A stretch of DNA of 64,000 bases from an uncultured Pseudomonas sp. (GCF_913777995.1 NZ_CAJYVE010000015.1:1-64000); one strand, 5' to 3'; positions 19,101 to 28,840 are shown, numbered from the stretch's first letter. Notes: generated by a model not told the origin, from the letters alone. Numbers and translations are program-made.

Positions 19101-19656
19101 CTACTTCCGCCGCTACCTGCAGCCCTACGTGGACACCTCCACCAACCCCTGGCGCTGGCAGCCGGGCGCGGCGCAGAAGCTGGGCATCAACGCCGGTGTG
19201 CTGCAGACCTTCCAGCGCGCCAGCGCCATTCGCGATGCGTTCTTCCGCGCCGGTGGCACCCAGCCGGTGGTGCGCTTCGAACTCAAGCCGGTGGCCATGG
19301 ATGCCTCGATCAGCCAGTTCCTGCTCGACCTCGACGGCCAGCAGATCAGCTACGACCACGGCCCCAGCCGCCCGGTGGCCATGCAATGGCCCAACCCCGG
19401 CAGCATCGGCGTGGTGCGCCTGTCGATCAGCCCGCCCTCGGCCAGTGGCCGCTCCGGCGTGACCCTCGACGGCCCCTGGGCCTGGTTCCGCCTGCTGGAG
19501 CAATCGGACCTGACCCCCGGCAACGCGCCGGACCGTTTCAACCTGCGCCTGCGCGTGGATGGCGCGAGCATCGCCTACGAGCTGCGCGCCAACAGCGCCT
19601 TCAACCCTTTCAAGAGCCGTGTGCTGAGCGGTTTCAACCTGCCGGAGCGGTTATGA
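16150..19656 (+). CDS. tssM: T6SS inner-membrane protein TssM (IcmF)
   Basis: An 1168-residue IcmF-family protein. It has two N-terminal membrane helices (about 5-58), a cytoplasmic GTPase-like domain with intact Walker A GPPGSGKT near residue 128, a third helix (about 440-465), then a large periplasmic part with the IcmF-related and C-terminal beta domains. TssM spans the inner membrane and contacts TssJ. The GTG start overlaps the tssL stop; the stop overlaps the tagF start as ATGA. Length is normal for the family. Confidence 0.95.
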   Translation: MKAFLGFVIRWVVPVLGLLALSLIVWFVGPLLDALVPEGRRWALIVLLWAAWIGWRVYRIIQTRRAAARVIEGLAAETAPDPASVATAEELATLRQRMDEALALLKKARLGGDQRRNLYELPWYVIIGPPGSGKTTALINSGLDFPLAAQMGSGAIRGVGGTRNCDWWFTDRAVLLDTAGRYTTQDSHAQVDKAAWLGFLDLLKTQRPRRPIDGAFIAISLADLLQCSEAERAAHAVAIRSRIQELHDQLGVRFPIYLMLTKLDLLPGFMEFFDALSKEERAQVWGTTFALDDGKSAAGPLQDFTAEFAALEQRLNERLVERLQQERDPARRDLIYGFPQQFGALRQALQELLEGVFKPNPYETRPLLRGVYFTSGTQEGSPVDRLIGVMAQSMGLDRQHLARQNGTGRSYFIEKLFTAVAFAEQGLMSADPKVERRRKWIARGVLAATVLVVVSVASLWWVSYRANQQYIAQVDGKVAPLGQQVQSLSPAQRDVLAVLPLLDAVRNLAGDPPGWSEGLGLYQGDMLEAESASVYRKLLIAVFAPRLVSRIEEQLRSGGSSDYLYEGLKAYLMLADPEHYDADFIKAWISLDWERSLPRDLPAQQRQALAGHLQALFERQPPKARLDQGLIDDLRRQLQRLPVAQRVYDRVKRQKLPAGVSDFRLNEAAGRDAALVFSRKSGKPLNEPLSGLFTVKGYREGFLRASLSQAGTLAEEQWVLGNADNGVLDVANLAGEVRRLYFQDFLREWDALLADIDFVPITSVAQAADVLRVISGPDSPLKKLLEAVAKETDLQSEERLLAAQGKQVEGGVDQLKQRLGSLLGQEQQASNAPAQAASEDPVSAHFAEIRRLVGHGDNQPAAIDGLLADMNALYVQVSAMVGASGDALLGEAKNQTSAAANRVNLNAERQPAVVRGLVKSVVNSTTNTMMGGVRNQLNAAWTSEVVNVWRQSLSGRYPLASGSARDATLDDFGMFFGVGGVMDNYFRRYLQPYVDTSTNPWRWQPGAAQKLGINAGVLQTFQRASAIRDAFFRAGGTQPVVRFELKPVAMDASISQFLLDLDGQQISYDHGPSRPVAMQWPNPGSIGVVRLSISPPSASGRSGVTLDGPWAWFRLLEQSDLTPGNAPDRFNLRLRVDGASIAYELRANSAFNPFKSRVLSGFNLPERL

Positions 19657-20303
19657 CAGAGGTCGGCTTCTACGGAAAACTGGCCAGCCGTGGCGATTTC
19701 GTCAGCCGTGGCTTGCCACAATCCTTCATCCAGCCCTGGGACCAGTGGCTGGCCGCCGGAATGACCACCAGCCGCCAGCAACTCGGCGAGGCCTGGCTGC
19801 AGGCCTACCTGGTCAGCCCGTTGTGGCGCTTCGTACTGGCGCCCGGTATCTGCGGGCCGCACGCCGTGGCCGGGGTGCTGATGCCGAGCATCGACCGGGT
19901 AGGGCGCTATTTCCCGCTGACCGTCGCCGTGGCCCTGCCCAGCGGCAGCTCGCTGAGCCCCTGGCTGCACGACGACCTGTGGTTCGAGCAGGCCGAAGCG
20001 CTGATGCTCGACAGCCTGGAAGCCGATAGCCGCTTCGAGGCCTTCGAAGCCGGCCTGCAAACCCTTGCCGTGCCGGCCACCGAGCCTTGTGTGGCCACCG
20101 AGGTAGACGCCAGCCTGCAGCGTTTCGATGCCAGCAGTGCCCCGGCGCGCCTGGCCGCGCTGGTAGAGAACGGCTATGCCGGGTCGAGCCTGTGGTGGGG
20201 ACGCGGCAACGAACAGGTACGTCCTGGCCTGTGGCGCTGCCCCGGCCTGCCGGCGGCCAGCGACTTCGCCCGTGCCCTGCTGGGGCTGGAGGGCATGGCC
20301 TGA
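19653..20303 (+). CDS. tagF: T6SS post-translational repressor TagF
   Basis: A 216-residue protein with the TagF (DUF2094, ImpM) start GFYGKLASRGDFVSRGLP and the later VGRYFPLTVA and SLWWGRGNEQVRPGLWRCPGLP segments. In P. aeruginosa H1, TagF keeps the machine off independently of the phosphorylation pathway, by acting on Fha. ATGA overlap with tssM and TGATG overlap with pppA show tight coupling. Confidence 0.93.
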   Translation: MTEVGFYGKLASRGDFVSRGLPQSFIQPWDQWLAAGMTTSRQQLGEAWLQAYLVSPLWRFVLAPGICGPHAVAGVLMPSIDRVGRYFPLTVAVALPSGSSLSPWLHDDLWFEQAEALMLDSLEADSRFEAFEAGLQTLAVPATEPCVATEVDASLQRFDASSAPARLAALVENGYAGSSLWWGRGNEQVRPGLWRCPGLPAASDFARALLGLEGMA

Positions 20304-21019
20304 TGTCTGTGACCTTCCAATCGGCCAGCTACAGCCATACCGGCATGGTCCGCTCGCTCAACGAAGACGCCTGCCTGGCCCTGGCCGAGCGCGGGCTGTG
20401 GGTGGTGGCCGACGGCATGGGTGGCCACGCGGCCGGCGACTATGTCAGCAGCCTGATCGTCGATGCCCTGCGCGGCGTGCCGCCGCTCTCGGCCCTGGGC
20501 GTATACATCGATGCCCTGCGCCAGCGTCTGGAAGACATCAACCACGAAGTGCGCGAAGAAACCCTGCGCCGTGGCGTGAAGATGATGGGCAGCACCGTGG
20601 TGCTGCTGGCGGTACGTGACGCCGAGGGCGCCTGCCTGTGGGCCGGTGACAGCCGCCTGTACCGCCTGCGCGACGGCGTGCTGGAAAGCCTGTCGCACGA
20701 CCACAGCTACGTGCAGGACCTGGTCGACAGCGGCCTGCTCAGCGAGGCCCAGGCCCGCGTCCACCCGCGCGGCAACATCGTCACCCGCGCCATCGGTGTC
20801 GAAGAGCGCCTGGAGCTGTCGCGGGTGCCGCTGCGCATTCAGGCCGGCGACACCTACCTGCTGTGCAGCGACGGCCTGAACAAGACTGCCGAGGATCACG
20901 AGATCCGTGACGTGCTCGGCCACCCCGATCCCTACGAAGTGGTCCGCAGCCTGGTGCACCTGGGGCTGACCCGCGGCGCGCCGGACAACATCACCGCCAT
21001 CGTCGTCAAGGCCAGTTGA
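20303..21019 (+). CDS. pppA: T6SS Ser/Thr phosphatase PppA (PP2C type)
   Basis: A 238-residue PP2C phosphatase. Metal-binding motifs are present: RSLNEDAC near residue 17, VADGMGGHAAGD near 34-45, WAGDSRLYRL, LLCSDGLNK and the terminal GAPDNITAIVV. In H1-type systems PppA removes the phosphate put on Fha by PpkA and so resets the apparatus. The start overlaps tagF as TGATG and ppkA follows 10 bp downstream. Confidence 0.94.
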   Translation: MSVTFQSASYSHTGMVRSLNEDACLALAERGLWVVADGMGGHAAGDYVSSLIVDALRGVPPLSALGVYIDALRQRLEDINHEVREETLRRGVKMMGSTVVLLAVRDAEGACLWAGDSRLYRLRDGVLESLSHDHSYVQDLVDSGLLSEAQARVHPRGNIVTRAIGVEERLELSRVPLRIQAGDTYLLCSDGLNKTAEDHEIRDVLGHPDPYEVVRSLVHLGLTRGAPDNITAIVVKAS

Positions 21020-21029
21020 GACCCGCCAC

Positions 21030-24000
21030 ATGGACCTACAGATTCCAGGATTCGACATCGAAGGGGAGATCGGCGAAGGCGCGATGGCCACCGTGTACCT
21101 GGCGATCCAGCGCTCGCTGGAGCGCAAGGTGGCGCTCAAGGTCATGGCCGCCAGCCTGGCCGACGACCCCAGCTTCTGCGAGCGCTTCCTGCGCGAAGGG
21201 CGCACCCTGGCGCGCCTGGCCCACCCACATATCGCGACCATCCACGACATCGGCAATGTCGGGTCGCTGTACTACATGGCCATGGAGTTCCTGCCCAACG
21301 GCACGCTGAAAGAGCGCATCGCGACCGGGCTCTCCGACGAGCAGGGCCTGGTGTACATCCGCCAGATCGCCACGGCGCTGGGCTATGCCCATGCCCAGGG
21401 GCTGGTGCACCGTGACGTCAAGCCGGCCAACATCCTGTTCCGCGCCGACGGCACGGCGGTGCTGTCGGACTTCGGCATCGCCAAGTCGCTGGACGACCGC
21501 ACCCAGTTCACCCAGGCCGGCTTCGCGGTGGGTACGCCCAGCTACATGAGCCCTGAACAGGCGCGCGGCCAGGACATCGACGGCCGCGCCGACCTGTATG
21601 CGCTGGGTGTGGTGCTCTATGAAATTCTCGCCGGGCGCCTGCCGTACAGCGGCCCGGATGCGCTGTCCACGGCCCTGGCCCACCTTACCGAGCCGCTGCC
21701 TGAACTGCCGGTACAGCATGGTCGCTACCAGGACATCCTGGCGCGCCTGCTGGCCAAGGACCCTGCCGAACGCTTCAGCAATGCCCAGGCCCTGGTCGCG
21801 GCGCTCGACGAACTGGCCCAGGGCGATAGCGACCGTACGCTGTTCCGCCCGCTGCCCATGCCGGTCGGCGAAGCCGCGGCGGCAGAACCGGCACCGCCGC
21901 CCGCCGATGACCTGGCGGGCCTGACGCCGGTGTCCATCGATATTCCCAAGGGGCCGCCACCGGCCGCTGGGCCCACGCCGCCGCCCCGGCCTGCGCCAAG
22001 CCTCGACAAGCCGACGCCAGCGCCGCCAGCGGCGCCGCGCAAACCGGCCATGGGTCTGCTGGCGCTGGCGATTGCCGCTGCCCTGGGGATTGGCGCAGGC
22101 GCCTACCTGCTGCTCGGCCACGACAAGCCCGCGACGCCGGAAATGGCCGCCAGCACCCCGGCCACGCCGCCCCCCGCTGATCCGCAGCCGCCCGCCCGCA
22201 ACGCAACTCCCAGCACGCCCGCCGTGCAGCAGGCCGCCAGCGACAGCGGCAAGCCGTTGCTGATGGCCGACAAGAAGACCCTTTATCAGCGCGTGCTGAG
22301 CAAGCCGGGGGCGCGCTATGCCAGTGAACCCGGCGCCGCGCCGGGCGCTGTTCTGCCGGCCTTCTCGGTGTTGTACGTGTATGAGCGCCAGGAAGTGGCG
22401 GGCCAGTCGTGGCTGCGCGTCGGCCCCGGCAGCGATGGGCGCAGCGAAGGCTGGCTGCCCGGTGATCAGGTCGCCGACTGGAAGCAAAGCCTGGTGCTGA
22501 AGTTCACCGAACGCTCCGGCCGTTCGCCGGTGATGTTCCTGCGCGACCCCGGCAAGCTCGAACAGCTGGCGGCCGACCCGGTAGCGGCGCGCAAACTGCT
22601 GATGCAGGCGCAGAACGACGGCCAGGACAACAGCCAGGTGCTGGCCCTGGAACCGGCGGCCAGCGCCGTGCCGCAAGACCAGTTCTACCTGCTGCCGATC
22701 TTCGATTCGAAAGAGAGCTTCGACGAAGACGGGCAGCCGGTGCAGCTGCTCAACATCGCCTCCATCGACCCGGGCAACCTGCCGCAGAAGACCGGCGGCG
22801 ATCAGCCGCGCGCGGTGGCCAGCGCCAATGCCTTCCGCACCGCCGTGGTGCTGGTGGTGGACACCTCGGTGTCGATGCAGCCGTACATCGATCAGGTGCG
22901 CGAGGTGGTGCACCAGCTGCAGGAGAAGATCGCCCAGCGCGGCGAACTGGACAGCGTCAGCTTCGGCCTGGTGGGCTTTCGCAACAACACCAGCAAGACC
23001 CCCGGCCTGCAGTACCTGACCAAGACCCTGGTGACCCTCGACCAGGGTCGCGACCCGCAGCGTTTCCTGGAGCTGGCGCGGCAGGTCAAGGCCACCTCGG
23101 TGTCCAGCCACTCGTTCAACGAAGACGCCTTCTCCGGCATCATGCAGGCAGTGGACGGCATGGACTGGTCCGACTACGGCGGGCGCCTGATCCTGCTGGT
23201 CAGCGATGCCGGCGCGCTGCGCAAGAGTGACCCGCTCAGCGGCACCCACATGAACGAGGCGGAAGTGCGCCAGGCGGCGCTGGCCAAGCAGATCAAGATC
23301 TACGCCCTGCACCTGCGCACCGACGCCGGCAAGAACAACCACGCTTCCGCCGAACAGCAGTACCGCGTGCTGACCGCCGACGCCAACCCGCGCATCGGCG
23401 ACCTCTACGTGCCGGTGCCCGGTGGCGATGTGCGCCAGTTCGGCGAGCGCATCGGCGAAATCGGCACGGTGTTCGCCGACCTGGTCCACCAGGTGCGCAG
23501 CAACCAGCCGCAGCCGGTGCCGCTGCTGGCCAAGGCGCCGAGCCTGAGCGAGAAGTCGGCAGCGGTGGGTTACGCCATGCACATGGATTTCCTGGGCCGC
23601 AAGAGCGCCAGCCAGGCACCGCAGCTGGTCAGCGCCTGGGCCGCCGACCGCGACCTCACCAACCCGACGCTGCCGGCTTTCCAGGTCTGCGTGATGCTCA
23701 CCAAGCTGCAGCTCAACGACCTGCAGCAGTCGTTGAAGCTGATCGTCGATGCGGCGCGCAAGACGCGCACCTCGCCCAAGGATTTCTTCCAGGAAATCGC
23801 CAGCGCCAGTGCCTACATGAGCCGCGACCCGCAGGCCCTGCGCAACGGCGGCAACCTGGCCGCCGGCGGCGTGCTCGGCGAATACCTGGAGGGGCTGCCG
23901 TACCGCAGCAAGTCGCTGAACATGACCCAGGACCTGTGGCTGTCGCTGAGCGTCGCCGAGCAGGAGGACTTCATCGACGAGCTGGAGTCGAAGATCCGCT

Positions 24001-24101
24001 TGTACGAGACCTTCCACAACGACCTGGCCAACTGGGTCCGGTTCGGCGATGCCGAGCCGGGTGATGCGTTGTACCGCGTGCCGCTGTCGACCCTGCCGTG
24101 A
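21030..24101 (+). CDS. ppkA: T6SS membrane Ser/Thr kinase PpkA with C-terminal VWA domain
   Basis: A 1023-residue Hanks-type kinase. The kinase domain (about 5-260) has [38 protein letters not shown] and [11 protein letters not shown] Pro-rich stretch leads to one membrane helix (about 342-362), an SH3-like periplasmic segment (about 410-490), and a von Willebrand A domain starting near 600 with MIDAS motif DTSVSMQ. It phosphorylates Fha in response to envelope signals relayed by TagQRST. Its stop overlaps tagT. Confidence 0.94.
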   Translation: MDLQIPGFDIEGEIGEGAMATVYLAIQRSLERKVALKVMAASLADDPSFCERFLREGRTLARLAHPHIATIHDIGNVGSLYYMAMEFLPNGTLKERIATGLSDEQGLVYIRQIATALGYAHAQGLVHRDVKPANILFRADGTAVLSDFGIAKSLDDRTQFTQAGFAVGTPSYMSPEQARGQDIDGRADLYALGVVLYEILAGRLPYSGPDALSTALAHLTEPLPELPVQHGRYQDILARLLAKDPAERFSNAQALVAALDELAQGDSDRTLFRPLPMPVGEAAAAEPAPPPADDLAGLTPVSIDIPKGPPPAAGPTPPPRPAPSLDKPTPAPPAAPRKPAMGLLALAIAAALGIGAGAYLLLGHDKPATPEMAASTPATPPPADPQPPARNATPSTPAVQQAASDSGKPLLMADKKTLYQRVLSKPGARYASEPGAAPGAVLPAFSVLYVYERQEVAGQSWLRVGPGSDGRSEGWLPGDQVADWKQSLVLKFTERSGRSPVMFLRDPGKLEQLAADPVAARKLLMQAQNDGQDNSQVLALEPAASAVPQDQFYLLPIFDSKESFDEDGQPVQLLNIASIDPGNLPQKTGGDQPRAVASANAFRTAVVLVVDTSVSMQPYIDQVREVVHQLQEKIAQRGELDSVSFGLVGFRNNTSKTPGLQYLTKTLVTLDQGRDPQRFLELARQVKATSVSSHSFNEDAFSGIMQAVDGMDWSDYGGRLILLVSDAGALRKSDPLSGTHMNEAEVRQAALAKQIKIYALHLRTDAGKNNHASAEQQYRVLTADANPRIGDLYVPVPGGDVRQFGERIGEIGTVFADLVHQVRSNQPQPVPLLAKAPSLSEKSAAVGYAMHMDFLGRKSASQAPQLVSAWAADRDLTNPTLPAFQVCVMLTKLQLNDLQQSLKLIVDAARKTRTSPKDFFQEIASASAYMSRDPQALRNGGNLAAGGVLGEYLEGLPYRSKSLNMTQDLWLSLSVAEQEDFIDELESKIRLYETFHNDLANWVRFGDAEPGDALYRVPLSTLP

Positions 24102-24820
24102 TGCTCAGCCTGCGAGATGTGCGCAAGACGCGCGGCAGCGGCAGCCAGCGCTACAGCCTGGTGATTCCGCGCCTGGAGCTGCAGCGCGACCAGCACTGTG
24201 CACTGGTAGGCCCCAGTGGCTGTGGCAAGAGCACCCTGCTGGATCTGCTGGCCCTGGTGTTGGCGCCGGACCACGCGCAGCGCTTCGACTTCGCCACGGG
24301 CCAGGGTGAGTTCGACATCGGCCGGCTGTGGCGTGACGACCGCCAGGACCAGCTCGCCGCCTTGCGCAGCCGGCACCTGGGCTATGTGCTGCAGACCGGA
24401 GGTTTGCTCGGTTACCTGGATGTGCGCGGCAACATCGAACTGTCGCGCCGTCTGTTGGGTCTGAGCCGTGATGGCACTGTGGAACGTCTCGCTGAACAGC
24501 TGGAAATCGCCGACCAGTTGGGCAAGAAGCCCGCCGCGTTGTCGGTCGGCCAGCGCCAGCGGGTCAGCTGCGCACGGGCCCTGGCCCACGGCCCGCAACT
24601 GTTGCTGGCCGACGAGCCGACCGCAGCGCTGGACCCGCTGAACGCCGGGCGGGTCATGCAGTTGCTGCTGCGTCAGGCGCGGCAGCAGCGCGCCTGCTGT
24701 GTCATCGCGACCCATGACGAACAACTGGCTCGCCAGTCGGGCCTGAAGGTGCTGCGCATCGAATGCCGGCGGGATGAAGACGGCGGGGTGACCGCGATGG
24801 TCGGGGAGTGGGCGGCATGA
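24101..24820 (+). CDS. tagT: TagT, ABC transporter ATP-binding subunit of the T6SS sensing module
   Basis: A 239-residue ABC ATPase with Walker A GPSGCGKST, signature LSVGQRQRVSCARAL (the usual LSGGQ here reads LSVGQ), Walker B LLLADEP and H-loop ATHDEQ. It pairs with the permease encoded next. In P. aeruginosa TagT-TagS is a LolCDE-like complex needed for PpkA activation. TGATG overlap with ppkA and ATGA overlap with tagS. Confidence 0.88.
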   Translation: MLSLRDVRKTRGSGSQRYSLVIPRLELQRDQHCALVGPSGCGKSTLLDLLALVLAPDHAQRFDFATGQGEFDIGRLWRDDRQDQLAALRSRHLGYVLQTGGLLGYLDVRGNIELSRRLLGLSRDGTVERLAEQLEIADQLGKKPAALSVGQRQRVSCARALAHGPQLLLADEPTAALDPLNAGRVMQLLLRQARQQRACCVIATHDEQLARQSGLKVLRIECRRDEDGGVTAMVGEWAA

Positions 24821-26019
24821 GCCTGGCACTGGTGGCCGGCATGGCCTGGCAGGATTACCGCGCCGACAGTCGTCTGTCGGCGTGCAGCGTGCTGGCGCTG
24901 GTGGCAGTGATCGCGCCGCTGCTGGTGCTGTTCGGCCTCAAGTTCGGCCTGATCGGCAGCCTCACCGAGCGCCTGGAGCAGGACCCGGCGGTGCGCGAGA
25001 TCATTCCCCTGGGCGGCGGACGCTTCAGTGCGGCGGCCATCGATGCGCTGGGCAGCCGCGCCGACGTCGCCTTCGCCGTGCCGCGCACCCGGCAGATCGC
25101 CGCCACCGCCGACCTCAGCCGACCCGGTCAGGCGCAGCCCCTGAATGTCGAGATGATCCCCACGGCGTCCGGCGACCCGCTGCTGGGCGCGCTGTCGGCA
25201 CCGGATGGCCTGGAGCGCCTGCTGCTCAGTCAGACCGCTGCCGAGAAACTGCAGGCGCGCCCTGGCGATTGGCTGGAAGTGGCCTTCACCCGCCAGGTCG
25301 CCGGGCGCGTCGAGGCCCGGCGCCTGCGGGCGCAGGTGGCCGGGGTGCTGCCGTTGCAGGCTTTCCAGCGCGATGCGCTGTTCTCCAGCCTGGCCCTGCT
25401 GGAGGCCGCCGAAGATTACCGTGATGGCCGCGAAGTGCCGGCACTGGGCTGGCCGGGCGAAGCGCGCGGCGACCAGGCGCTGCGGGTCTACCCGGCGTTT
25501 CGCCTGTACGCCCGTGGCCTGGACGATGTCGAGCCGCTGCGCCGGCATTTCGCCGACAGCGGCGTGCTGGTGGCGACCCAGGCCCAGGCCATCGCTCAGG
25601 TGCAGTCGCTGAGCCGCAACCTGACCATCGTGTTCTGGGTCATCGCCGCCTTGGCCATGGCCGGCGCCTGCGCAGCGATCTTCGCCGGCACCCTGGCGGC
25701 CATCGAGCGCAAGCGCCGCGAGCTGTCGGTGCTGCGCCTGCTGGGCTTCGGCACCGGCGCGCTGCTGCTGTTCGTGATGCTCCAGGCGCTGTACAGCGGC
25801 GTGCTCGCCGCCGGCCTTGGCGCGCTGCTGTATGCGCTGGCCGAGCTGGGCCTGAATCGTCTGTTCGTGCAGGTGGCCGGCGAGTACGCCAGCCACCTGC
25901 TGCCTCGTCATTACCTCGTGGCCCTGCTGGCCGTGCTGGGTGCCAGTGCCTTCGCGGCGGCCCTGGGCGGCTGGCGGGTGTCGCGAATCCAAGCTTCGGA
26001 AGGAATCAGAGATGTTTGA
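24817..26019 (+). CDS. tagS: TagS, FtsX/LolC-like permease of the T6SS sensing module
   Basis: A 400-residue FtsX-family permease. One membrane helix lies near residues 25-50 and three near the C-terminus (about 270-295, 315-340, 360-390), with a large periplasmic domain between them, the MacB/LolC layout. The C-terminal ERKRRELSVLRLLGFG is the typical coupling region. It works with TagT; together with TagR and TagQ it transmits envelope disturbance to PpkA. The ATG at 24817 overlaps the tagT stop. Confidence 0.87.
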   Translation: MSLALVAGMAWQDYRADSRLSACSVLALVAVIAPLLVLFGLKFGLIGSLTERLEQDPAVREIIPLGGGRFSAAAIDALGSRADVAFAVPRTRQIAATADLSRPGQAQPLNVEMIPTASGDPLLGALSAPDGLERLLLSQTAAEKLQARPGDWLEVAFTRQVAGRVEARRLRAQVAGVLPLQAFQRDALFSSLALLEAAEDYRDGREVPALGWPGEARGDQALRVYPAFRLYARGLDDVEPLRRHFADSGVLVATQAQAIAQVQSLSRNLTIVFWVIAALAMAGACAAIFAGTLAAIERKRRELSVLRLLGFGTGALLLFVMLQALYSGVLAAGLGALLYALAELGLNRLFVQVAGEYASHLLPRHYLVALLAVLGASAFAAALGGWRVSRIQASEGIRDV

Positions 26020-27739
26020 GTTGCGCAGGGCCCCCCGGGCGCTGGCCATCGCAGCGTTGTGCCTGGCTGCCCTCGGCGTGCAGGCCGAGGAAGTCGAGAA
26101 CAAGCTGGACAACCCCAAGCCGCTGCCCGATGACGTCAGCCTGCCGCTGCCGTGCGGCGGCGAAATGGTCATGCGCTATGTGTACATCCTGGCCTCCGGC
26201 AGCCTCGACGACCGCGAGATCAGCCTGGGCTACCCGTTCAGTGAGGGTGAGCCGGGCTACAAGCAGTCGTTCATCTCCGGCTACCGACGCGACTTCATCA
26301 ACGGCCAGTTCACCGTCGACGACCTGGCGCCGGCCTGGCGCAAGACCATCGCCCCGCTGTTGCCCAAGACCGACAAGAGCACACCGCTCAAGCCGATGAT
26401 GTATTTCATCGGCAAGTACGAAGTCACCCAGCGCCAGTACGACCAGGTGATGTCCCAGGCGCAGTCGCTGGCCAGCGGCGAGCCGGCACCGGCCTGCGAA
26501 GCCCAGGAGGGCATGGCCGGGCGCCTGCCCAAGGTCAAGCTGTCGCGCTTCGAGGCCGAACGCTTCGCGGCGGTGTACAGCGCCTGGCTGATGAAGTACC
26601 ACCGCGACCTGCTGCCGATCAGCGGGCGCAGCAAGGACAGTGAAGACGGCGGCGTCGGTTTCGTGCGCCTGCCCACCGAAGTGGAGTGGGAGTTCGCCGC
26701 CCGTGGCGGCCAGGCGGTCAGCCGCCAGGAGCTGGAGGGGCGGTTGTTCCCGCGCCGCGTGGAAGGTGCCGAGAGCGATGGCCCATTGGCCGACTGGGCG
26801 GTGTTCAACCAGGTCGCCGGTGGCACCGGCCAGGCCGCACGGTTGATGCCCATCGGCACCAAGCTGCCCAACCCCATCGGTATGTTCGACGTGATCGGCA
26901 ACGCCGCCGAGATGGTCCAGGAGTCGTTCCAGCTGGTCCATGCCGGGCGGCGCCAGGGCACCTATGGCGGCTTCGTGGCCAAGGGCGGCAACTACCTGGA
27001 AGGCGAGGGCACGCTGTTCACCGGCATGCGCCGCGAATACCCGCTGTTCGCCGCCGACGGCACCGAGCAGCGCAACGAGACCACCGGCTTCCGGGTGGCG
27101 CTGGGTGCGCTGTCGGCGCCGCGCTCGCGCTACAAGGAACTGTTCGAACAATGGGAAAAGGACGGTCGCCTGGCCGCGCTGACCGATGACATCGACGCGG
27201 TCAGCGACCCCACCAAGCGCCTCGACAGCCTCATCGGCACCACTGCCGACCCGCGCCTGCAGGCCGAGCTGGGACTGGTCAACGAGGAACTCAAGCGCAA
27301 CGTGGCGCTGATCGCCATGCAGCGCGAAGAGGCGGCCGGCAACCTGATCCAGTCTGCCGCTTTGGTGGCCGAGACCATCAATAACTACAACATCCGCCTG
27401 ACCAACCTGGAGAAAAGCCAGAAGCAGGCCGAGGCCGCCAAGGACCAGGCCAGCGCCGGCATGTTTGGCGCGGCCATCGCCAACGGGCGCAGCGCCCTGG
27501 ACGGCGCGGTGGCGATCTACATCGACAACCTGGCCACCGGCACGCGCTACACCGATGCGGTGATCCAGGCGCAGTTCCAGCGGGTCAGGGAAGAACTCAA
27601 TCGCAAGCCGGTGATCGGCAAGAGCCTGGTCAACCGCGCCACCTTGTTCGTGCGCCATATCGGCGAATACCGCAAGAACCAGCGCGCCGACCCGCAGGAG
27701 ATTCTCAAGCAATTGCTCGCCGCAGCCAGTACCCAGTGA
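26012..27739 (+). CDS. tagR: TagR, periplasmic FGE-like activator of PpkA
   Basis: A 575-residue exported protein with signal peptide (RAPRALAIAALCLAALGVQA) and a formylglycine-generating-enzyme/sulfatase-modifying fold (about 110-380; YFIGKYEVTQRQYDQVM, RLPTEVEWEFAARGG, GMFDVIGNAAEMVQE, KGGNY, NETTGFRVAL). A C-terminal helical region follows. TagR promotes PpkA dimerisation in the H1 system; a catalytic FGE role is not expected. The ATG at 26012 lies inside the end of tagS and has AAGGA upstream. Confidence 0.9.
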   Translation: MFELRRAPRALAIAALCLAALGVQAEEVENKLDNPKPLPDDVSLPLPCGGEMVMRYVYILASGSLDDREISLGYPFSEGEPGYKQSFISGYRRDFINGQFTVDDLAPAWRKTIAPLLPKTDKSTPLKPMMYFIGKYEVTQRQYDQVMSQAQSLASGEPAPACEAQEGMAGRLPKVKLSRFEAERFAAVYSAWLMKYHRDLLPISGRSKDSEDGGVGFVRLPTEVEWEFAARGGQAVSRQELEGRLFPRRVEGAESDGPLADWAVFNQVAGGTGQAARLMPIGTKLPNPIGMFDVIGNAAEMVQESFQLVHAGRRQGTYGGFVAKGGNYLEGEGTLFTGMRREYPLFAADGTEQRNETTGFRVALGALSAPRSRYKELFEQWEKDGRLAALTDDIDAVSDPTKRLDSLIGTTADPRLQAELGLVNEELKRNVALIAMQREEAAGNLIQSAALVAETINNYNIRLTNLEKSQKQAEAAKDQASAGMFGAAIANGRSALDGAVAIYIDNLATGTRYTDAVIQAQFQRVREELNRKPVIGKSLVNRATLFVRHIGEYRKNQRADPQEILKQLLAAASTQ

Positions 27740-27822
27740 CGGGCCGCGACCGGCATGTATAGCAACACCCCGGCGGCAGGGGCCGTATCGGGCTACTCAA
27801 CCCTCAAGAAGAGAACGCAGCC

Positions 27823-28764
27823 ATGTTTTTGTCTCGTAAACCCCTCGAAGCGTTAGCCAAGAGCCGCACCCTGTTGCTGGCCACCGCCGGTTTCGGCGCT
27901 GTCCTGCTGACCGGTTGCGCCAATTCGCCGGTTTCCAAGGTCGGCGCCACCACCAAGGTCGAGTACTACCCGAGCTGCTATGAGCCGGTACAACACCTGC
28001 GCCAGACCGACTCGGACATGACCCACTCGGTGGTCACCGGTGCGGCGATCGGGGCGGTCGGTGGTGCCCTGGCCGGCGCCTTCACCGGCGACTCCTCCAA
28101 GCGTGGCCGCAACGCCGCCATCGGCGCCGCCGGTGGCGCGCTGGTCGGTGGTGCAGCGGGCTACTACACCGAGCGCCAGAAGCAGATCGCCGATGACAAG
28201 CAGCGCATCGCCTCCTACGCCAGCGACATCGACAAGAGCTCGGCCGACATCGACCGCAGCACCGCCTACGCCAAGGCCTCGCAGTCGTGCTACCAGCGCG
28301 AGTTCGCCAGCCTGGTCAGCGCGCGCAAGGCCAACACCATCAACGACACTGAAGGCCGCAAGCGTCTGGCAGAAATCGTCGCCGGCCTGAAGGAATCCAA
28401 CGACCTGATCGTCGCCGTCAATGGCCGCGCCAGCGAAGACCTGAACAACTACACCCAGGCCTACGAGAAAGACCTGCAGCAGGTCGGCGTGAAGCGCAAC
28501 GACGTGGCAGTGGTCGCGCAGGCCGACTCGCCGGTGGTGACCACTTCGACCGGTACCAAGAAACCGCCGGTGAAGAAGACCGCCAAGGCCAAGCTGCCTG
28601 ACGTGCCGAAGGAAGCCGTGGGCACCGAGAAGTCGCTGCAGACCGCGAAGACCAAGCAGGACGAAAGCAAGCAGGTCGCTGCGGCCGGCCAGACCCAGGT
28701 CAACAGCATGTGCAAGAACCCCGACGTGGGTGACTGGGCCCCGGTGCCTTGCCCGAACGTCTGA
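27823..28764 (+). CDS. tagQ: TagQ-like outer-membrane lipoprotein
   Basis: A 313-residue lipoprotein with signal and lipobox (VLLTGC near residue 30), then a glycine-zipper stretch (GAAIGAVGGALAGAF, GAAGGALVGGAAGYY; about 70-115), a helical region (115-230) and a Lys/Pro/Thr-rich tail. In H1 the outer-membrane lipoprotein TagQ recruits TagR. Position after tagR and lipoprotein nature support this call; sequence recall for TagQ is weaker than for its neighbours. Confidence 0.75.
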   Translation: MFLSRKPLEALAKSRTLLLATAGFGAVLLTGCANSPVSKVGATTKVEYYPSCYEPVQHLRQTDSDMTHSVVTGAAIGAVGGALAGAFTGDSSKRGRNAAIGAAGGALVGGAAGYYTERQKQIADDKQRIASYASDIDKSSADIDRSTAYAKASQSCYQREFASLVSARKANTINDTEGRKRLAEIVAGLKESNDLIVAVNGRASEDLNNYTQAYEKDLQQVGVKRNDVAVVAQADSPVVTTSTGTKKPPVKKTAKAKLPDVPKEAVGTEKSLQTAKTKQDESKQVAAAGQTQVNSMCKNPDVGDWAPVPCPNV

Positions 28765-28795
28765 TGACCAAGGGCTGACCCGCTGAGCACGCGGC

Positions 28796-28840
28796 GCGTC
28801 GGTGCCTTGCCCCGGTTCTTCTGGAGCGAGGCACCGACGC
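28796..28840 (+). other. Long inverted repeat between tagQ and the downstream membrane-protein pair
   Basis: Perfect 12-base arms (GCGTCGGTGCCT and complement) flank 21 bases. It lies in the 104-bp gap after tagQ. No T run follows, so it may be a weak terminator, mRNA processing signal or protein site separating the TPP operon from the next genes. Confidence 0.55.
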
